A stretch of DNA of 64,000 nt from an uncultured Collinsella sp. (GTDB lineage: Bacteria; Actinomycetota; Coriobacteriia; Coriobacteriales; Coriobacteriaceae): assembly GCA_902491765.1 (NCBI GenBank), contig CABUIY010000008.1:1-64000 (forward strand). The letters are read 5' to 3'. A program made the position numbers and the translations under genes. Shown piece by piece: positions 9,339-17,453 of this stretch. Each line of letters begins with the position of its first letter. Position 1 is the stretch's first letter. The notes beneath the pieces were generated by a model that was not told where the DNA came from, ran no database searches, and worked only from the letters and a program-made list of their open reading frames with translations.

Positions 9339-10361
9339 TTAGTTCGTTCCGCGGAAACCCTTGCCGACGATCTCGGAGCTGTCGACGATCGTGATAAAGG
9401 CACCCGGATCGACCTCGCGCGCATAACGGCGCAGCTGCACGGCCTCGCGACGGCTCAGCACGCTCATGATCACCGTCACGCACTTGCCCGAGAAGGCACC
9501 GTAGCCGCGACTGATGGTCGCCGTGCGGTTGAGATGCTTGACGATAAACTCCTCGACCTTAAGGGGCTCGGAACAAATGATCGTGCAGACCTTACGAAGA
9601 TGAATGCTCTCGATGGCCTTGTCGACCACAAGCGTCTTGGCAAACAGGCCGAGCACGCAATACAGACCGATACGCGGACCATACAAAAAGGCCGCGATGG
9701 TCACGATGCCGATATCGACCAGCAACAGCGCGCGACCAATCTCGAGTGTGGTACGGCGTTTGAGGATCATAGCGAGGATGTCCGTGCCGCCCGTCGAGGC
9801 GCCGATATCAAAGACGATGGCGCTGCCGAGCGCCGGCAGAATCACGGCAAAGCACAGGTCGAGCCACATATCGCCCGTCATCGAGACACTGGTCGGGATA
9901 AAGAGCTCGAAAAGCGAAACATAGGCGGACAGCGCAAACGAGGCGAAGACACTCCACAGAATTGCCTTGCGCTCCAAAAAGATAAAGCCCAAAACGACGA
10001 GAACCGCGTTGATAATCCACATAAAGACGCCGACGGGCAGGGTCGGGAACAGCGTGGACAGAATAACCGACACGCCCGAGGTGCCGCCAAAAGCAAAGTG
10101 ATTAGGGGTTTTAAACGCAACGATGGCAAAGGCCGTAAGAATCAGACCCAGATTGAGCTCGGCGAAAAAGCGCGGGAAACCTGGCTCCTGGCTGCGCTTT
10201 TGACCGACACGCTCGCCGCGCTCGATATCGGTGCGATCAACCACGCGCTCCATCGGCACCACGGGAGGACGATGCACCTCCTCGGCAGCACGCGATGCCG
10301 CCTCTGCCGCGGCGGCCTCAATCGCCCATGCCTTGCTTTCTGTTTCGTGCTCGTCGGCCAT
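9339..10361 (-). CDS. YitT family membrane protein (DUF161-DUF2179)
   Basis: A 340-residue protein with a charged, alanine-rich cytoplasmic N-terminus of about 65 residues, five or so helices (LNLGLILTAFAIVAFKTPNH, GGTSGVSVILSTLFP, STGGTDILAMIL) typical of YitT/DUF161, and a C-terminal soluble DUF2179 domain (VCTIICSEPLKVEEFIVKHL to ITIVDSSEIVGKGF). The family is widespread and its substrate is unknown. GAGGGG lies 9 bases before the ATG. It is a single-gene unit; the long polar N-terminal extension is unusual for the family. Confidence 0.9.
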   Translation of the reverse strand: MADEHETESKAWAIEAAAAEAASRAAEEVHRPPVVPMERVVDRTDIERGERVGQKRSQEPGFPRFFAELNLGLILTAFAIVAFKTPNHFAFGGTSGVSVILSTLFPTLPVGVFMWIINAVLVVLGFIFLERKAILWSVFASFALSAYVSLFELFIPTSVSMTGDMWLDLCFAVILPALGSAIVFDIGASTGGTDILAMILKRRTTLEIGRALLLVDIGIVTIAAFLYGPRIGLYCVLGLFAKTLVVDKAIESIHLRKVCTIICSEPLKVEEFIVKHLNRTATISRGYGAFSGKCVTVIMSVLSRREAVQLRRYAREVDPGAFITIVDSSEIVGKGFRGTN

Positions 10362-10475
10362 TACGGCAACCCCTCGTTAACAATTTGGAAACAATGCGCT
10401 CATTAGGGTAACGCGGAACGTGGGGATTGCAACCCTTAGTTAGACGAGCGGTATGACTACATCGGGAGCGTACAG

Positions 10476-10515
10476 AAACGGCCGGCCACGCTTTTGCTTG
10501 CGCGGTCGGCCGTTT
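10476..10515. terminator. Hairpin downstream of asp23
   Basis: Stem AAACGGCCGgCCaCG / CGcGGtCGGCCGTTT with a loop of about 10 bases, between the YitT start and the asp23 stop. It probably ends the amaP-DUF2273-asp23 transcript, with T-runs only on the minus-strand side. Confidence 0.55.
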
Positions 10516-10530
10516 AACGTTTTCGCAGAT

Positions 10531-10570
10531 AAAACCTGCCAAAACAAACCTGTCCCTTTTTGGTAGGTTA
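10531..10570 (-). repeat. CCTGTCCC-loop hairpin H1, overlapping the asp23 stop codon
   Basis: AACCTGCCAAAA and TTTTTGGTAGGTT (one mismatch) flank a loop containing AAACCTGTCCC. The right arm covers the TAA stop of asp23 (10568-10570). It is one of about nine similar hairpins in the window (15415, 29645, 38650, 48621, 49856, 54316, 60291, and a diverged one at 13159). Confidence 0.8.
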
Positions 10571-11095
10571 CTCGTGCTGGTTGGTGCGGTGCTCATACTC
10601 CTCGGGGGTGATGACGTCCTCGATGCGCAGGTTGACGCCTGCCACCTCAAGGCCGGTCATCGCAGCCAGACGCTCGGTCACGCGCGCCTTAACGTCGTCG
10701 AAAATCGCGGGCGCATAGGCGCCGTACTCGATAATGACGGAAATGTTGACGACCACGCGGTTGTCATCGGTGACCTCGACCGTCACGCCCTTGGTCAGAT
10801 TCTCGGCACCAAACTGCTCCTGCACAAAGTGCATGAGGTTGCCCTTCATGCCCAGGACGTGCGGTACCTCGCGGGTGGCCATGGCGACGATCTTCTCGAT
10901 TACGCCGTTGGAATAGGTCAGCGAGTCCTCGGACTCGTCCGCTTCCTCGTCCGCCTCCTCGTCGTCCTCATCAGCATCGGACTCGGCCTCGACGAGCGCC
11001 TCGTCCTCGAGCGTCACATCCTCGGCCTCGGCAGCGACGGTCTCGTCTGCCTCGAGCTCGGTATCGGCTACATCGACCTTCGTATTAAAAGCCAT
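10568..11095 (-). CDS. Asp23/Gls24 family envelope stress protein
   Basis: A 175-residue Asp23-type protein. Residues 10-60 are strongly acidic (runs of Asp/Glu). The conserved domain follows: YSNGVIEKIVAMATREVPHV, then VTVEVTDDNRVVVNISVIIEYG and a C-terminal VAGVNLRIEDV. In Firmicutes Asp23 is anchored at the membrane by AmaP and responds to cell-envelope or alkaline stress. Here an AmaP-like gene and a DUF2273 gene sit directly upstream on the same strand, so a complex of the three is likely. The acidic N-terminal extension is an oddity. The stop codon lies inside a repeat hairpin (H1). Confidence 0.9.
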   Translation of the reverse strand: MAFNTKVDVADTELEADETVAAEAEDVTLEDEALVEAESDADEDDEEADEEADESEDSLTYSNGVIEKIVAMATREVPHVLGMKGNLMHFVQEQFGAENLTKGVTVEVTDDNRVVVNISVIIEYGAYAPAIFDDVKARVTERLAAMTGLEVAGVNLRIEDVITPEEYEHRTNQHE

Positions 11096-11139
11096 GGTTC
11101 CTCCTTATGCCTGCCGCAGATGCGACAGTCGAATACATA

Positions 11140-11517
11140 TTAGCGGCCGCTAAACAGACGGCCGAAGAAGTTGACGATCCCGTTCTCGCCGTCGCGAATT
11201 TGGCCGATCACGGCGCCGATCAGCACGAAGAATGCAATGACGAGCGTGTCCCACAGGCCGAGCGTGAGCACCAACACGGCGAGGACAAAGCCGGCGACGG
11301 CACCGAGCGTGGTGTTGGGATGACGCACAGCATAGCTCCAGATGGCAGCGCCCGTACCCTTGATGAGACCCATAGCCTCGTCAAAATCCGCGGCTGCCGC
11401 GTCTTGTAACTCGGCTGCCTCTGCTTTGGAATCAACAGGTTCGCTCGCCGGCGCAGCGCTCTGGTCAATCGTCAGGCGCGGCGTACGAGCGGTCTTATCT
11501 TGATTGGTATCACTCAC
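11140..11517 (-). CDS. DUF2273 family small membrane protein
   Basis: A 125-residue protein with a polar N-terminus of about 55 residues, two adjacent hydrophobic helices (LGAVAGFVLAVLVLTLGLW and TLVIAFFVLIGAVIGQ) and the ending DGENGIVNFFGRLFSGR, which fits DUF2273, a companion of Asp23 proteins. The GTG start at 11517 overlaps the stop of the preceding AmaP-like gene by 8 bases, indicating translational coupling. It is placed between amaP and asp23, as expected for the membrane part of that complex. Confidence 0.85.
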   Translation of the reverse strand: MSDTNQDKTARTPRLTIDQSAAPASEPVDSKAEAAELQDAAAADFDEAMGLIKGTGAAIWSYAVRHPNTTLGAVAGFVLAVLVLTLGLWDTLVIAFFVLIGAVIGQIRDGENGIVNFFGRLFSGR

Positions 11518-12055
11518 CGGAAACCTCCACGGTCTGGACGGTAGTCTTGGACGGCAAAAAACGGACGCGCGCGGTCGTACCCGGCGTGCCGAGCATGGTG
11601 TCGCAAGCTTCCTCGATGCGCTGCTGCATCGCGGTAGCCAAAGATGCCACGTCCTTATCGTCAAGCGCGATAGCCTCGACCTTAAAACGGACGTGCGAAT
11701 CGTCGGAACCTTGGACGCGGGCCTCGACATGCTCGATCATCACGCGGTCGTCGCGCTCGGCAGCAGCCCTGGCACACGAAGAAAGCGCCGCGAGCGTGAC
11801 CTCGATATTGCGCTCCCCCGCCGGATGCACGCAGAACGGCTCGCGACGAGCAAACATCAGGCGAAAGAAGCTTACCAGCACGCCGATCGCCACAACTCCG
11901 CCGCATGCCGTCACGACAATGCGCGGCATGGGGTCGCGCATCAGCAACATAAAGCGATACGTATACGGCCCCCAAAACTGGCAGACAAGCGTACCCAGCG
12001 CCACGATGGTAGCGGCAAGGTACACGATCGCTAGGGCTCGTTTGAGTACGCGCAC
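11510..12055 (-). CDS. amaP: Alkaline shock response membrane anchor protein AmaP
   Basis: A 181-residue protein with two N-terminal membrane helices (about residues 8-28 and 46-66) and a C-terminal soluble Asp23-like domain (ERNIEVTLAALSSCARAAAE ... ATAMQQRIEEACDTMLG), the layout of AmaP, which tethers Asp23 to the membrane. It starts with GTG at 12055, with AAGGGAG 7 bases upstream. First gene of the operon amaP-DUF2273-asp23; the last 8 bases overlap the next gene. Confidence 0.85.
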   Translation of the reverse strand: MRVLKRALAIVYLAATIVALGTLVCQFWGPYTYRFMLLMRDPMPRIVVTACGGVVAIGVLVSFFRLMFARREPFCVHPAGERNIEVTLAALSSCARAAAERDDRVMIEHVEARVQGSDDSHVRFKVEAIALDDKDVASLATAMQQRIEEACDTMLGTPGTTARVRFLPSKTTVQTVEVSGE

Positions 12056-12113
12056 GCGGCGCTCCCTTCAAATCTCGGCTCTCGAAATGCAAAACGGTTC
12101 GCATCATTATAAA

Positions 12114-12152
12114 AGAGCCGGGTCCGGTGCTCTACGCACGCGGATCCGGCTC
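12114..12152 (-). terminator. Terminator downstream of yebC
   Basis: Stem AGAGCCGGgTCCG / CGGAtCCGGCTC. On the minus strand it is followed by TTTTAT, 70 bases past the yebC stop. Confidence 0.7.
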
Positions 12153-12221
12153 ATCTATTCCACGAGGCTTGCATGCTCGCTTCATTATGCCCAGATATGC
12201 ACGGCTTAACCCGTGCGGGCA

Positions 12222-13028
12222 CTACTCCTCCTCGAGGGCAGCGATGACCTCGTCGGTCATGTCCATGGTGCTGTAAACATCCTGGACGTCGTCGAGCTCC
12301 TCAAGACGGTCGATGAGGCGCTGAACCTTCTTGGCGTCGGCGCCGGAGACCTCGGTCGGGGTGGTCGGGACCATGGTGGTCTCGGAGCCCTTGACCTGGA
12401 CGCCCTGCTCCTCGAGCGCCTTGGAGACAGCCATGACCTCGTTGGCAGTAGTCCAGACGATCCACTCCTCGCCGGCGTCCTCGTAGTCCTCGCCACCGGC
12501 CTCGGCGATGGCCATCATGAACTCATCCTCGTCACCGGCAGCACCGTTGGCGATCATGGTCTCCTTCTTGGCGTTCTCGTCCAGAATCTCCTTGGCGACG
12601 ACGATCTGGCCCTTGCGCTCAAACTGGAAGGCGACGGAGCCGGAGGTGCCCAGGTTGCCACCAGCGTGGGAGAAGGCGGAACGGACATCAGCGGCGGTAC
12701 GGTTGCGGTTGTCGGTCAGGCAGTCGACGTAGACGGCGACACCGGCGGGACCGTAGCCCTCGTACACGATGTTCTCGTAGACGGCAGCGTCAGCACCCGA
12801 ACCAAAAGCCTTGTCGATAGCGGACTTGATCTTGTCCTTAGGCATGGACTGAGCCTTGGCCTTGGCAACGGCAGCGGCGAGGCTGGCGTTGTTCTCGGGC
12901 AGCGGGTCACCGCCGAGACGGGCAGCAACGGTGATGTTGCGGCTCAGCTTGGAGAAGAGGGCGGAACGCTTGGCGTCCTGCGCGCCCTTACGATGCTTGG
13001 TTGTGGCCCACTTAGAGTGTCCGGACAT
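12222..13028 (-). CDS. YebC/PmpR family transcription/translation regulator
   Basis: A 268-residue YebC protein starting MSGHSKWATTKHRKGAQD, with the conserved AKAQSMPKDKIKSAIDKA and YEGYGPAGVAVYVDCLTDNRNRT. Family members bind DNA or act at ribosomes stalled on proline-rich stretches. This copy is about 20 residues longer than usual: a segment rich in Met, Ala, Gly and Glu (GDEDEFMMAIAEAGGEDYED) is inserted near residue 170. GAGACAC precedes the ATG but the Shine-Dalgarno is weak. It is a single gene with its own downstream hairpin. Confidence 0.93.
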   Translation of the reverse strand: MSGHSKWATTKHRKGAQDAKRSALFSKLSRNITVAARLGGDPLPENNASLAAAVAKAKAQSMPKDKIKSAIDKAFGSGADAAVYENIVYEGYGPAGVAVYVDCLTDNRNRTAADVRSAFSHAGGNLGTSGSVAFQFERKGQIVVAKEILDENAKKETMIANGAAGDEDEFMMAIAEAGGEDYEDAGEEWIVWTTANEVMAVSKALEEQGVQVKGSETTMVPTTPTEVSGADAKKVQRLIDRLEELDDVQDVYSTMDMTDEVIAALEEE

Positions 13029-13158
13029 ACGTGTCTCCTATCGGTTTCGACCTAAAGCCCAGCGCAGATGCTCGGGCAATATAAACAAACGTCGTTATGA
13101 TATACCTACTGGCCTGCGAGATAAACCCCAAAATGAAGGCGTCGTGATGATGACCCCT

Positions 13159-13192
13159 TTGGTGCAAAGAAACCTGACCCCCAATGCACCAA
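13159..13192 (-). repeat. Diverged hairpin H9 next to the DUF6020 stop codon
   Basis: TTGGTGCA and TGCACCAA form an 8-bp perfect stem around a loop with AAACCTGACCCCC, a variant of the AAACCTGTCCCTTT loop of the other hairpins. The arm ends one base from the stop codon of the 13194-15377 gene. Confidence 0.55.
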
Positions 13193-13193
13193 G

Positions 13194-15377
13194 TTAGGAC
13201 CAGAGGAAGTCGCTGCGGGTGACGGTGGCGCCGATGGCGAAGGGCATGCAGGCGATGACCGGATACAGATAGCGCATGTAGGTCGAGCCGTTGCACGGGC
13301 CAATCAGGCACACGGCAAGCACGCCCAGCAGCGGCACCCAAATGGCCAGCCCGCGCCACGAATGACGACGTAGCAGATAGACCACCACGGCGATCATGAT
13401 CCACACATAGGTGGCCGAGCTCATGGTGAGCGAGATAAACGGGATGCGTTGTACTGCCACGCGATACAGGTTGATCAGGTGGTCGCACCAGCGCACAACC
13501 TTGCTATCGACCGGATGGAAGTCGAAGTACTTGAGGTTATCGGGCTTCGCCATGATCTCGGCACTGCGCGCCGTGCTGTAGACCCATGCGTCGCGAGCGC
13601 TCGGATAAAAATACCCATAGTAGTTATTGATGAGCGCCGAGATATAGCACCCGGGGTCCTTTTTGAACATCTGGGCCCACACCTCAAAATAGGCCTTGAT
13701 GTCCTCCTGCGAGGCGTACTCGTTAAAGCAATTTTTGACGGCGTCCGACTTATCCGGGTTGTAACGGCGGCCCAGGTTCTCGTACTTGAGCACACGGTCG
13801 ATCACGGCACGCTCTTCGTCGGTCACCAAGCCGTCGCAAGGAGCCTCCACGATGGTGCCGTCCTCCTTAACCGTGGGGTTGACGCCCGAGTTGAGGCCGT
13901 CGTGCTTTTGGACAAAACGAGCCGTCTGCTGGAACGGAATCGAGAGGATTTCGCGCTTGGAACCAGGCGTGATGTCGTGTGCCGGCATAAAGACCTTGGT
14001 GAAGTACATATTAGAGGCAAGGCAGAGTGCAAGCACCGCAAGAACTCCCACCCAGCGGAAACGCGGGGTGGCGCCCGAAGGCGCAGCACCAGCCTGCTTG
14101 GCTGCACGACGAGCCACATGCACGTCCCATGCGCAAAAAGCTGCCGCGATTACGCATGCCGCCAGGGGAAACACCAGGCCGCCGTTGCGCAGAAACGTGG
14201 AACCCATGGCACCCAGAGCGAGCAGCAGCCAATCATGGCGCGCAAAGAGCATAGGCCTCTGTTCGCCTGCACGCTCGGCATTGGCATCGCGACGGGGCAG
14301 GCCGCAGGCCACGAGCTTCACGGTCTGCACCAACAGCATCAAAAACGCGTCGGCAAACAGCACGTCTTTGGTAAGCAAGGCCGCGTAGTTGGAGAACATG
14401 GGCATAAACACAAAGAACAGCAGGATCGCACCGCGAACCGGCAGGCTCACGCCCAGCTTGCGCAGCGACGAGATTGAATAGGCCATGCAGGCGGCCGTAA
14501 TGACGAACTGAGCGCAGGTATAGATGATGAGGCCCGCGTTGGCGCTGTTGAACAGTGAAAGCCCCAGCTGGACGTACGAACCGATGATAGCCGTGTGCAC
14601 CACGGGATGATGTCCGTTGAGCAACACATTGGGGTTGAGCAGACGCAGGTAGTCACTCGTGCCGTTGGGGTAGTTGAACCACTGGCGAATCTGCGCACCC
14701 GTGTCTCCCATAAAAAGGCCGGGCAGCGAAGCGATGAGCGTGGGCGCCCAGGCGACCATAAGCACCAGGAAGGGCCCGGCAAAGGGATGGACCGAGAGCA
14801 CGGCGTGAGCCACACGCCATACGCGGCCAAAGTGCGCTTCAGAAAACGGAATGCGCCGAGAGCTCAACCAATCTAGACACTCAAAGGCGAGGTAGAAGGC
14901 AACGACCGCCAAGAGCATCCAGCCCGCACCGCCTATCCAGGCGCAGATGATGCGGGCCTTGTCGCCAAGGACAATCTCGGCCGAGTCGGTGAGGTCGTAG
15001 CTGCGGCCAAACACCATGCAGACGGCAAAGAACAGCGACGGAAGGATCACCGAGGGACGCCAAGCGTCGCCGCGGCCAAAGAATACGTAGCGAAACGGCA
15101 GCGTGAGCAGGCAGGCAAGCGCAAGCAGCATGACCGCGTCGGTATGGCCGGCAAACGAGAGAAGCACCTCGTAGCACACGTACAGCATGCCCGAGGCTTT
15201 GGGGTCAATCGCCAAGACTGCGTTGCTCGACACCGGGGCGGGATCGATGGAAAACGCCGTGGTCGCCAACAGCGCGAGCAAAAATGCGATGAGCGTCTGC
15301 TTGGCGGGATAGCGCTTAAACCAGACGATGCGGGCAGCGTCGCGCGCAGCCGTTGTGGAGAGGTCGGAATCCTTCAC
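13194..15377 (-). CDS. DUF6020 family polytopic membrane protein
   Basis: A 727-residue membrane protein with about 12 hydrophobic helices and a long extracytoplasmic C-terminal loop (about 480-640, with SIPFQQTARFVQKHDG and NPDKSDAVKNCFNEYA). The loop after helix 6 (FMGDTGAQIRQWFNYPNG ... NGHHPVVHTAIIG) fits GT-C-like glycosyltransferase membrane proteins placed in DUF6020, common in Actinobacteria and Firmicutes. A role in surface polysaccharide assembly is an inference. The ATG at 15377 has a weak upstream GGAAAG. It shares a stretch of minus strand with lgt but has about 84 bases and a repeat hairpin between them. Confidence 0.8.
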   Translation of the reverse strand: MKDSDLSTTAARDAARIVWFKRYPAKQTLIAFLLALLATTAFSIDPAPVSSNAVLAIDPKASGMLYVCYEVLLSFAGHTDAVMLLALACLLTLPFRYVFFGRGDAWRPSVILPSLFFAVCMVFGRSYDLTDSAEIVLGDKARIICAWIGGAGWMLLAVVAFYLAFECLDWLSSRRIPFSEAHFGRVWRVAHAVLSVHPFAGPFLVLMVAWAPTLIASLPGLFMGDTGAQIRQWFNYPNGTSDYLRLLNPNVLLNGHHPVVHTAIIGSYVQLGLSLFNSANAGLIIYTCAQFVITAACMAYSISSLRKLGVSLPVRGAILLFFVFMPMFSNYAALLTKDVLFADAFLMLLVQTVKLVACGLPRRDANAERAGEQRPMLFARHDWLLLALGAMGSTFLRNGGLVFPLAACVIAAAFCAWDVHVARRAAKQAGAAPSGATPRFRWVGVLAVLALCLASNMYFTKVFMPAHDITPGSKREILSIPFQQTARFVQKHDGLNSGVNPTVKEDGTIVEAPCDGLVTDEERAVIDRVLKYENLGRRYNPDKSDAVKNCFNEYASQEDIKAYFEVWAQMFKKDPGCYISALINNYYGYFYPSARDAWVYSTARSAEIMAKPDNLKYFDFHPVDSKVVRWCDHLINLYRVAVQRIPFISLTMSSATYVWIMIAVVVYLLRRHSWRGLAIWVPLLGVLAVCLIGPCNGSTYMRYLYPVIACMPFAIGATVTRSDFLWS

Positions 15378-15414
15378 AGTCCGAAAGCCTTTCTAGAAAC
15401 CTATCAAACTCGGC

Positions 15415-15455
15415 AAAACCACCACAAAGGTGCCTGTCCCCTTTGTGGTGGTTTT
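15415..15455 (-). repeat. CCTGTCCC-loop hairpin H2, after the lgt stop
   Basis: A perfect 16-bp stem AAAACCACCACAAAGG / CCTTTGTGGTGGTTTT around the loop TGCCTGTCC. It lies 5 bases past the lgt stop codon (15461-15463). The stem sequence differs from H1 while the loop core is kept. On the minus strand the stem ends in a run of T, so it may also terminate lgt. Confidence 0.8.
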
Positions 15456-15460
15456 GGTGG

Positions 15461-16282
15461 TTAGGCGTCGAGGTAGATGCGCTGGGGGCGATTGCGGTGT
15501 CGGGCGAAGATGATGAGCGCCAGACCGGCGATCACGAGCGGCAAACTCAGCAGCTGACCCATGGTGATGACGCCGCCCAGCAGATAACCCAGCTGGGCAT
15601 CGGGCACGCGCACGAACTCAACGAGAAAGCGGACGATGCCGTACCCCATCACGAACACGCCCATAAACGTACCCTGGGGCAGCAGCGGCTTTTTGCGGCT
15701 GAGCACCTGCAGAATGCAAAAGAGCACGATGCCCTCAAGAAATGCCTCGTAGAGCTGGGAGGGGTGACGCGGCATATCGCCCGCAGTCCCGCCAAAAACC
15801 ACACCCCAGGGCAGATCGGTCGGCTTGCCCCACAGCTCTCCGTTGACAAAGTTGGCACAACGGCCCAGGCACAAGGCCAGCGGCGCGCCTATGACGGCAA
15901 GGTCTGCCAAAGTCCATGCGTCGAGCTTATACATGCGGCACACGAGCACGCCGCCGATGATGCCGCCCACCAGGCCGCCATGGAAGCTCATGCCGCCTTC
16001 ATTGGTGGCAAAGATCTCGAGCGGATGCGCCCAGTAGTAGCCGTCGCCGTAAAAGATGACGTAGAACAGGCGCGCACCGATAATGAGGCCAAAGACCACG
16101 CCGACCACGACACTCGTCAGGTCATCAATCGTGATGTTAAAGCCCCAGCGACGCTGTGTGCGGTACATGACAACCGCCGTGAGCAGGGCGCCGACCACAT
16201 AGGCCAGACCATACCAGTAAATCGTGATAGGCCCCGCCGAAATCGCGACGGGATCAAGCATATGGTAGAAGTCGTTGAGCAT
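15461..16282 (-). CDS. lgt: Prolipoprotein diacylglyceryl transferase Lgt
   Basis: A 273-residue integral membrane enzyme that moves diacylglycerol from phosphatidylglycerol to the lipobox cysteine of prolipoproteins. Visible motifs: the essential His in MSFHGGLVGG (His101), the family signature GRCANFVNGELWG (about 140-152) and PRHPSQLYEAFLEG (about 171-184), with about seven helices. I chose the ATG at 16282, which has GGAGG 7 bases upstream; an earlier in-frame ATG lacks one. A client lipoprotein is encoded at 38800. A hairpin separates it from the upstream NifU-like gene. Confidence 0.95.
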   Translation of the reverse strand: MLNDFYHMLDPVAISAGPITIYWYGLAYVVGALLTAVVMYRTQRRWGFNITIDDLTSVVVGVVFGLIIGARLFYVIFYGDGYYWAHPLEIFATNEGGMSFHGGLVGGIIGGVLVCRMYKLDAWTLADLAVIGAPLALCLGRCANFVNGELWGKPTDLPWGVVFGGTAGDMPRHPSQLYEAFLEGIVLFCILQVLSRKKPLLPQGTFMGVFVMGYGIVRFLVEFVRVPDAQLGYLLGGVITMGQLLSLPLVIAGLALIIFARHRNRPQRIYLDA

Positions 16283-16307
16283 GTCGACCCTCCTACTCCC
16301 TACATAC

Positions 16308-16346
16308 AAATGCGGCCGCGGGCCTTACGCTCGCAGCCGCATATTT
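16308..16346 (-). terminator. Hairpin between nifU-like gene and lgt
   Basis: Stem AAATGCGGC / GCCGCATATTT with a loop of about 17 bases. It probably ends the NifU-like transcript. Confidence 0.5.
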
Positions 16347-16391
16347 GGGCGTAACGTCTATGCGGAGCGTACCGTCCGCAGCTTTCGCATC

Positions 16392-16670
16392 TTAGAACGG
16401 CGCGTACTCGTCGTACAGGTCGTCGGTCTCGCCGGAGGCATTGACCTGCTCGACACGGGTAACGCCGGGCACGTGCTCCTTCAGGATACGCTCGATGCCC
16501 ATAGACAAGGTCAGCGAGCTCATGGGGCAGCCGGCGCAGGCGCCCTGCAGCTCCAGCTTGACGACGCCCTCGTCGTCGACGCCCACATACTCCATATCGC
16601 CGCCATCGGCCTGCAGGTTGGGACGAATCTCTTCAAGAACCTTCTTAAGCAGCTCTTCGTTAACAGCCAC
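16392..16670 (-). CDS. NifU-like C-terminal domain protein (Fe-S scaffold)
   Basis: A 92-residue stand-alone NifU C-terminal domain: LLKKVLEEIRPNLQADGGDM and the CxxC motif GACAGCPMSSLTLSMGIE (Cys at about 45 and 48). Such proteins carry or deliver [4Fe-4S] clusters in the cytoplasm. AAAGGAG lies 4-6 bases before the ATG. No suf or isc genes are in the window. Confidence 0.93.
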   Translation of the reverse strand: MAVNEELLKKVLEEIRPNLQADGGDMEYVGVDDEGVVKLELQGACAGCPMSSLTLSMGIERILKEHVPGVTRVEQVNASGETDDLYDEYAPF

Positions 16671-16776
16671 AGGGGCTCCTTTCTCACAATAACGCGGGCA
16701 CGCCCGCGGACAGAAGCTATGTTACTACAGCCATGTACCCGCTCACGAGCCGTCCATGCGCGCAGACGCGACTTTC

Positions 16777-16812
16777 ACGAGTAGTCAATTTGGGACGGGG
16801 CTCTTTGAGCTG
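16777..16812. repeat. Possible REP-like sequence
   Basis: GTAGTCAATTTGGGACGGGG followed by a short hairpin GGCTC-ttt-GAGC. The GTAG plus GGGACGGGG arrangement resembles REP sequences moved by RAYT transposases, and the nearby 3' end of the deaminase gene holds GGGACAGGC. This is pattern recognition only. Confidence 0.3.
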
Positions 16813-16842
16813 CGTTCGTCGTCAGATAGCGACAACGCATGA

Positions 16843-17367
16843 TTACTGTCGAGCCTGTCCCCCGGTACCAATCTGAACATCGACGATGACCTGGCGGTAG
16901 CTGATGCCACAGGAGTCGAGGATGCGGCGGCTGATGCGTCCGTCATCGGTGTCGGCGTACTTGTTGTCCAGGTAGACAACCTCGCCCACGCCCACCTGAG
17001 CCAAAATCTTGGCGCAGTCGTGGCACGGGAACAGCGTGACGTAGACCGTGGAACCCTCGAGGTCCTTGAGCGAGCCACGGTAGTTGAGCACGGCGTTGGC
17101 CTCGGCATGGACCACGTAGTTGTGCTTGTCCTGCAGCGGGTCGTCGCTCGTACCCCACGGAAAAAAGTCGTCGTTGAGCGCCGAGGGTGTACCGTTGTAG
17201 CCCACCGAAAGGATGCGGTGGTTGGTGTTGGCGATGCACGCACCCACCTGCGTGTTGGGGTCCTTGCTGCGGCGCTGCGCGGCGATGGCCACGCTCATAA
17301 AGAACTCGTCCCAGCTAATGACGTCCAGGCGCTTGCCTGACGAAGTTTGATGAAGATCGTCCGACAT
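16843..17367 (-). CDS. dCMP deaminase family protein (ComEB-like)
   Basis: A 174-residue zinc-dependent cytidine/deoxycytidylate deaminase. The zinc site is complete: HAEANAVL (His87, Glu89) and PCHDC (Cys115, Cys118). The N-terminal SWDEFFMSVAIAAQRRSKDP and NGTPSALNDD are typical of dCMP deaminases, which make dUMP for thymidylate synthesis. The ATG at 17367 has GGAGG 9 bases upstream; an earlier in-frame ATG does not. The last codons contain GGGACAGG, close to the loop motif of the repeat hairpins. Confidence 0.92.
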   Translation of the reverse strand: MSDDLHQTSSGKRLDVISWDEFFMSVAIAAQRRSKDPNTQVGACIANTNHRILSVGYNGTPSALNDDFFPWGTSDDPLQDKHNYVVHAEANAVLNYRGSLKDLEGSTVYVTLFPCHDCAKILAQVGVGEVVYLDNKYADTDDGRISRRILDSCGISYRQVIVDVQIGTGGQARQ

Positions 17368-17415
17368 GGCAGACACCTCCGTAATCGCAATAGTTTGACC
17401 CATTGTAGCAGGTGA

Positions 17416-17453
17416 AAGGTGAGGGCGTTTGTCCCGCCGGCGCCCTCACTTTT
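17416..17453 (-). terminator. Terminator at the coaX stop
   Basis: Stem GTGAGGGCG / CGCCCTCAC, with the upstream side touching the coaX stop codon and followed by CTTTC on the minus strand. Confidence 0.55.
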
